64,000 bases of DNA from Undibacterium sp. GTDB taxonomy: Bacteria; Pseudomonadota; Gammaproteobacteria; Burkholderiales; Burkholderiaceae_D. Below the pieces are notes generated by a model. That model was not told the origin of the DNA. It searched no databases and was given only the letters and a program-made list of their open reading frames with translations. Shown here one piece after another: positions 61,629 through 64,000 of the stretch. The position numbers and the translations under genes were made by a program. The stretch spans positions 16,294-80,293 of the forward strand of contig NZ_JAUSFI010000092.1 of NCBI RefSeq assembly GCF_030651495.1, given 5' to 3'. The stretch's first letter is position 1; each line of letters opens with the position of its first letter.

Positions 61629-62654
61629 ATGACCGCACTGAACAATCAACAATATCGCCTCGCCGCCCGCCCTGTAGGCACACCTAAACACAGCGACTGG
61701 TCGTTTACCAATGAGGCTGTGCGTGACATTGTCGATGGTGAAATCACCGTTCAGACAATTTACATTTCACTCGATCCCGCCATGCGTGGCTGGATGAATG
61801 ACGCCAAATCGTATATCCGCCCGGTTGCCATCAATGAAGTCATGCGCGCTGGCGGTATCGGTAAAGTCATTGCCTCTAAATCGCCAAAGTTTGCCGTCGG
61901 CGACTATGTCTCTGGCGGCACCGGCGTGCAAAAATATTGGGTCGGTGCGGCCGATGACAAGACGGCAGGTTTTTACAAGGTAGATCCAAAATTGGCACCG
62001 CTGCCTAAATACTTGAATGCGCTGGGCATGCCTGGCATGACCGCCTATTTTGGTTTACTCGATGTAGGTCAACCTAAGGCTGGCGAGACCGTCGTCGTGT
62101 CTGGTGCCGCCGGTGCCGTAGGCCAAACAGTCGGCCAGGTCGCCAAACAAAAAGGTTGCCGCGTAGTCGGTATCGCTGGCGGTAAAGATAAATGCGATTT
62201 TGTGGTCAAGGAACTCGGTTTTGACGCCTGTATCGACTACAAAACCGGCTCAGTCAAAGATGGTCTGAAAGAACACTGTCCGAACGGCGTAGACATTTAT
62301 TTCGATAACGTCGGCGGCGAGATTCTCGATACCGTACTTACCCGCATCAACATGAAAGCCCGCATCATTATTTGCGGCGCGATCTCGCAATACAACAACA
62401 CGACGCCAGTCAAAGGCCCCGCCAACTATCTGTCACTGCTGGTCAACCGCGCCCGCATGGAAGGGATTGTGGTATTTGATTACATGGCGCGCTATGGTGA
62501 TGCAGTCAAGGAGATGGGCACTTGGATGGCACAAGGAAAATTCCACACCCGTGAAGATATTGCGCAAGGCATAGAAAACTTCCCAGATACCTTGATGATG
62601 CTGTTTGAAGGCAAAAACTTCGGTAAATTGATTTTGCAGGTCAGTGAAGAGTAA
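61629..62654 (+). CDS. Zinc-free MDR NADP-dependent oxidoreductase, second copy
   Basis: 341 residues, CurA/prostaglandin-reductase type. LGMPGMTAYFGL, VVSGAAGAVGQTVGQVAKQKG and ELGFDACIDYKTG match the paralogue at 3355-4353 closely. I start at ATG 61629 with GGAGAC upstream; the frame is open 14 codons further. It is divergent from purU and ends at a clear terminator. Likely an NADPH enone reductase; substrate unknown. Confidence 0.9.
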   Translation: MTALNNQQYRLAARPVGTPKHSDWSFTNEAVRDIVDGEITVQTIYISLDPAMRGWMNDAKSYIRPVAINEVMRAGGIGKVIASKSPKFAVGDYVSGGTGVQKYWVGAADDKTAGFYKVDPKLAPLPKYLNALGMPGMTAYFGLLDVGQPKAGETVVVSGAAGAVGQTVGQVAKQKGCRVVGIAGGKDKCDFVVKELGFDACIDYKTGSVKDGLKEHCPNGVDIYFDNVGGEILDTVLTRINMKARIIICGAISQYNNTTPVKGPANYLSLLVNRARMEGIVVFDYMARYGDAVKEMGTWMAQGKFHTREDIAQGIENFPDTLMMLFEGKNFGKLILQVSEE

Positions 62655-62671
62655 ATTCAGATAGTAGGGCT

Positions 62672-62708
62672 AAAAAGCGCATCAATCACTTTGATGCGCT
62701 TTTTTTAT
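62672..62708 (+). terminator. Rho-independent terminator after the second MDR gene
   Basis: Perfect 10-bp stem AGCGCATCAA/TTGATGCGCT, loop TCACT, then TTTTTTTATT. A-rich left flank suggests it may work in both directions. Confidence 0.92.
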
Positions 62709-62742
62709 TGTGCTTTAATACTGTGTTTTTATTGCATTTTCA

Positions 62743-63717
62743 TCAATGCATTTTATTTTCACGCGCCGCATAACGTTGCGCCATCACCGCGCAGACCATT
62801 AACTGCAACTGATGAAACAGCATCAGGGGCAACAGCACCATGCCAACTGCATGGCTGGCGAACAGGACTTTCGCCATCGGTACGCCGCTGGCTAGGCTTT
62901 TTTTAGAGCCGCAAAACACCACGGTAATTTCATCTTCTTTGCTAAAGCCAAAACGACGACTGGCAAACATCGTCAAGCTCATAATAATGGCAAGCATGAC
63001 GGCACTGATTGCCAGCAAACTCAACAACATCGTCGCCGGCACCTGATGCCACAAGCCCTGCACTACCGCTTCGCTAAACGCGACATACACCACCAACAAT
63101 ATCGAGCTTTGATCAACCATTTTTAACACCTCTCGATGGCGCCCTATCCATGCAGCGATCCAGGGCCGCGCGATTTGTCCGGCCACAAACGGGAGTAATA
63201 ACTGTGTCACAATTTTCAGAATTGCGTCGAATGAAGAGTGACTGGCAACCGACGACGCCAGCAACAAACTCACCAGCAAGGGAGTTAAAAAAATACCGAT
63301 CAGATTGCTCGCAGAAGCGCTGCAGACCGCAGCAGGAACATTGCCGCGCGCGACCGATGTAAACGCAATCGAGGATTGCACGGTCGAAGGCAATACGCAC
63401 AAAAACAATATCCCCAAATACAACTCGGGGCTCACCAGCCATAACAGAACCGGTTTCAACAGCAGCCCCAGCAAAGGAAATACCGCAAAGGTAAACAGCA
63501 ATACCGTCAAATGCAAACGCCAGTGCGTCGCACCAGCCAGCACCGCCGCGCGCGACAGCTTGGCCCCGTGCATAAAAAACAGCAAGGCAATCATGGCGCT
63601 AGTGAGATGATTAAAACCAACGGCAGCTTGCCCTGAGCAAGGCAGGAAACTGGCGGTCAGCACCACTGCCAGCAGCAGCAAAGTCATATTATCGGGTAAA
63701 AAACGCGGTCGTTTCAT
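62743..63717 (-). CDS. BASS-type transporter (YfeH/bile-acid:Na+ symporter fold)
   Basis: 324 residues with about ten membrane helices. The pattern RFLPDNMTLLLL, LLFFMHGAKLSRAAVLAG, FLCVLPSTVQSSIAFTSVARGNVPAAVCSASASNL fits the SBF-like group that includes YfeH. Function of this subgroup is unclear; transport of an organic anion is expected. It converges on the MDR gene across a terminator. Confidence 0.9.
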   Translation of the reverse strand: MKRPRFLPDNMTLLLLAVVLTASFLPCSGQAAVGFNHLTSAMIALLFFMHGAKLSRAAVLAGATHWRLHLTVLLFTFAVFPLLGLLLKPVLLWLVSPELYLGILFLCVLPSTVQSSIAFTSVARGNVPAAVCSASASNLIGIFLTPLLVSLLLASSVASHSSFDAILKIVTQLLLPFVAGQIARPWIAAWIGRHREVLKMVDQSSILLVVYVAFSEAVVQGLWHQVPATMLLSLLAISAVMLAIIMSLTMFASRRFGFSKEDEITVVFCGSKKSLASGVPMAKVLFASHAVGMVLLPLMLFHQLQLMVCAVMAQRYAARENKMH

Positions 63718-64000
63718 GGCTAGATCAGGGGAGCGGCGTGAATAATCGCAGAATTGTACTTTGATTTTAACTAAACACGAGTGAACAAAATTTCACTTGC
63801 CGATTTCATTTACCTGTTTCACTTACCTGGTTTTGCCGGGTGTTTGAATACCAAACGTTGTAACTGTTCACCCCACTATGAGCAGTACAGGAAAAATATT
63901 TCGAAGATAACGGGACATTTTTGACGTTGACAACCAACATAGCGGTTGTAAACGCTGCCAGATGTGTGCAGTATGTAAGATATGGCAGAGAACTTATCCC

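Noticed and set aside
63718..64000. Right-edge region
   Set aside because: I see no supported gene or RNA; a weak ACAACC...GGTTGT repeat near 63930-63949 is not enough to call a site.

Overview
The window looks like one continuous piece of the chromosome of a betaproteobacterium of the order Burkholderiales, most likely Oxalobacteraceae (an Undibacterium- or Herminiimonas-like lineage). The evidence is the order gntR-sdhCDAB-sdhE-gltA-odhA-odhB-lpdA-zapE, a divergent mdh followed by a CitE-like lyase and acnA, the smpB-ratA-rnfH trio, the guaB-guaA-queE-queD-tadA run, and moderate GC. This rests on gene content and order recalled from these families, not on a search. I see no tRNA, rRNA, insertion sequence, phage or CRISPR array.

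Layout. (1) 1-8.9 kb, minus strand: a fatty-acid or related acyl-CoA catabolism cluster (thiolase, acyl-CoA dehydrogenase, two SDRs, two hotdog thioesterases, MDR reductase, GST, alpha/beta hydrolase). Two of its gaps carry the same 15-bp palindromic element. (2) 9.3-11 kb, plus: an MHS-type proton symporter with a terminator. (3) 11-17.8 kb, minus: guaB, a degenerate GGDEF protein, guaA, queE, queD, tadA and ldcA, which link GTP synthesis to tRNA wobble-base modification. (4) 17.9-20.1 kb: DUF4124 protein, rnfH, ratA, smpB and a small exported protein. (5) 20.5-28.9 kb: an OmpR/EnvZ-type pair, then a 1751-residue coiled-coil protein with one membrane segment near its C-terminus, then upp. (6) 29.3-43.3 kb, minus: the TCA-cycle block, with a GntR regulator at its head and a SHOCT-PspC membrane protein inserted between odhB and lpdA. 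(7) 43.7-49.5 kb, plus: mdh, a CitE-like lyase, an MliC-like exported protein, acnA (split by a -1 frame change at an A-AAA-AAG heptamer) and a small membrane protein. (8) 49.8-55.7 kb, minus: an arsenic operon arsR-arsC(LMW)-arsB-arsC(Grx)-arsH-arsD-arsA. (9) 56.2-63.7 kb: a PRC-barrel exported protein, cbpA-cbpM, cysK, purU-yaeQ, a second MDR reductase and a BASS-type transporter.

The strongest items for a second look are the acnA frame break at a dnaX-type slippery heptamer, the giant tail-anchored coiled-coil protein, the probably inactive GGDEF protein inside the GTP-biosynthesis operon, the repeated TACTAGGAGGGAGTA element, and several palindromes placed where they could regulate the TCA-cycle genes. 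No wholly new defence or mobile system was found. The coiled-coil protein is the best candidate for something undescribed.
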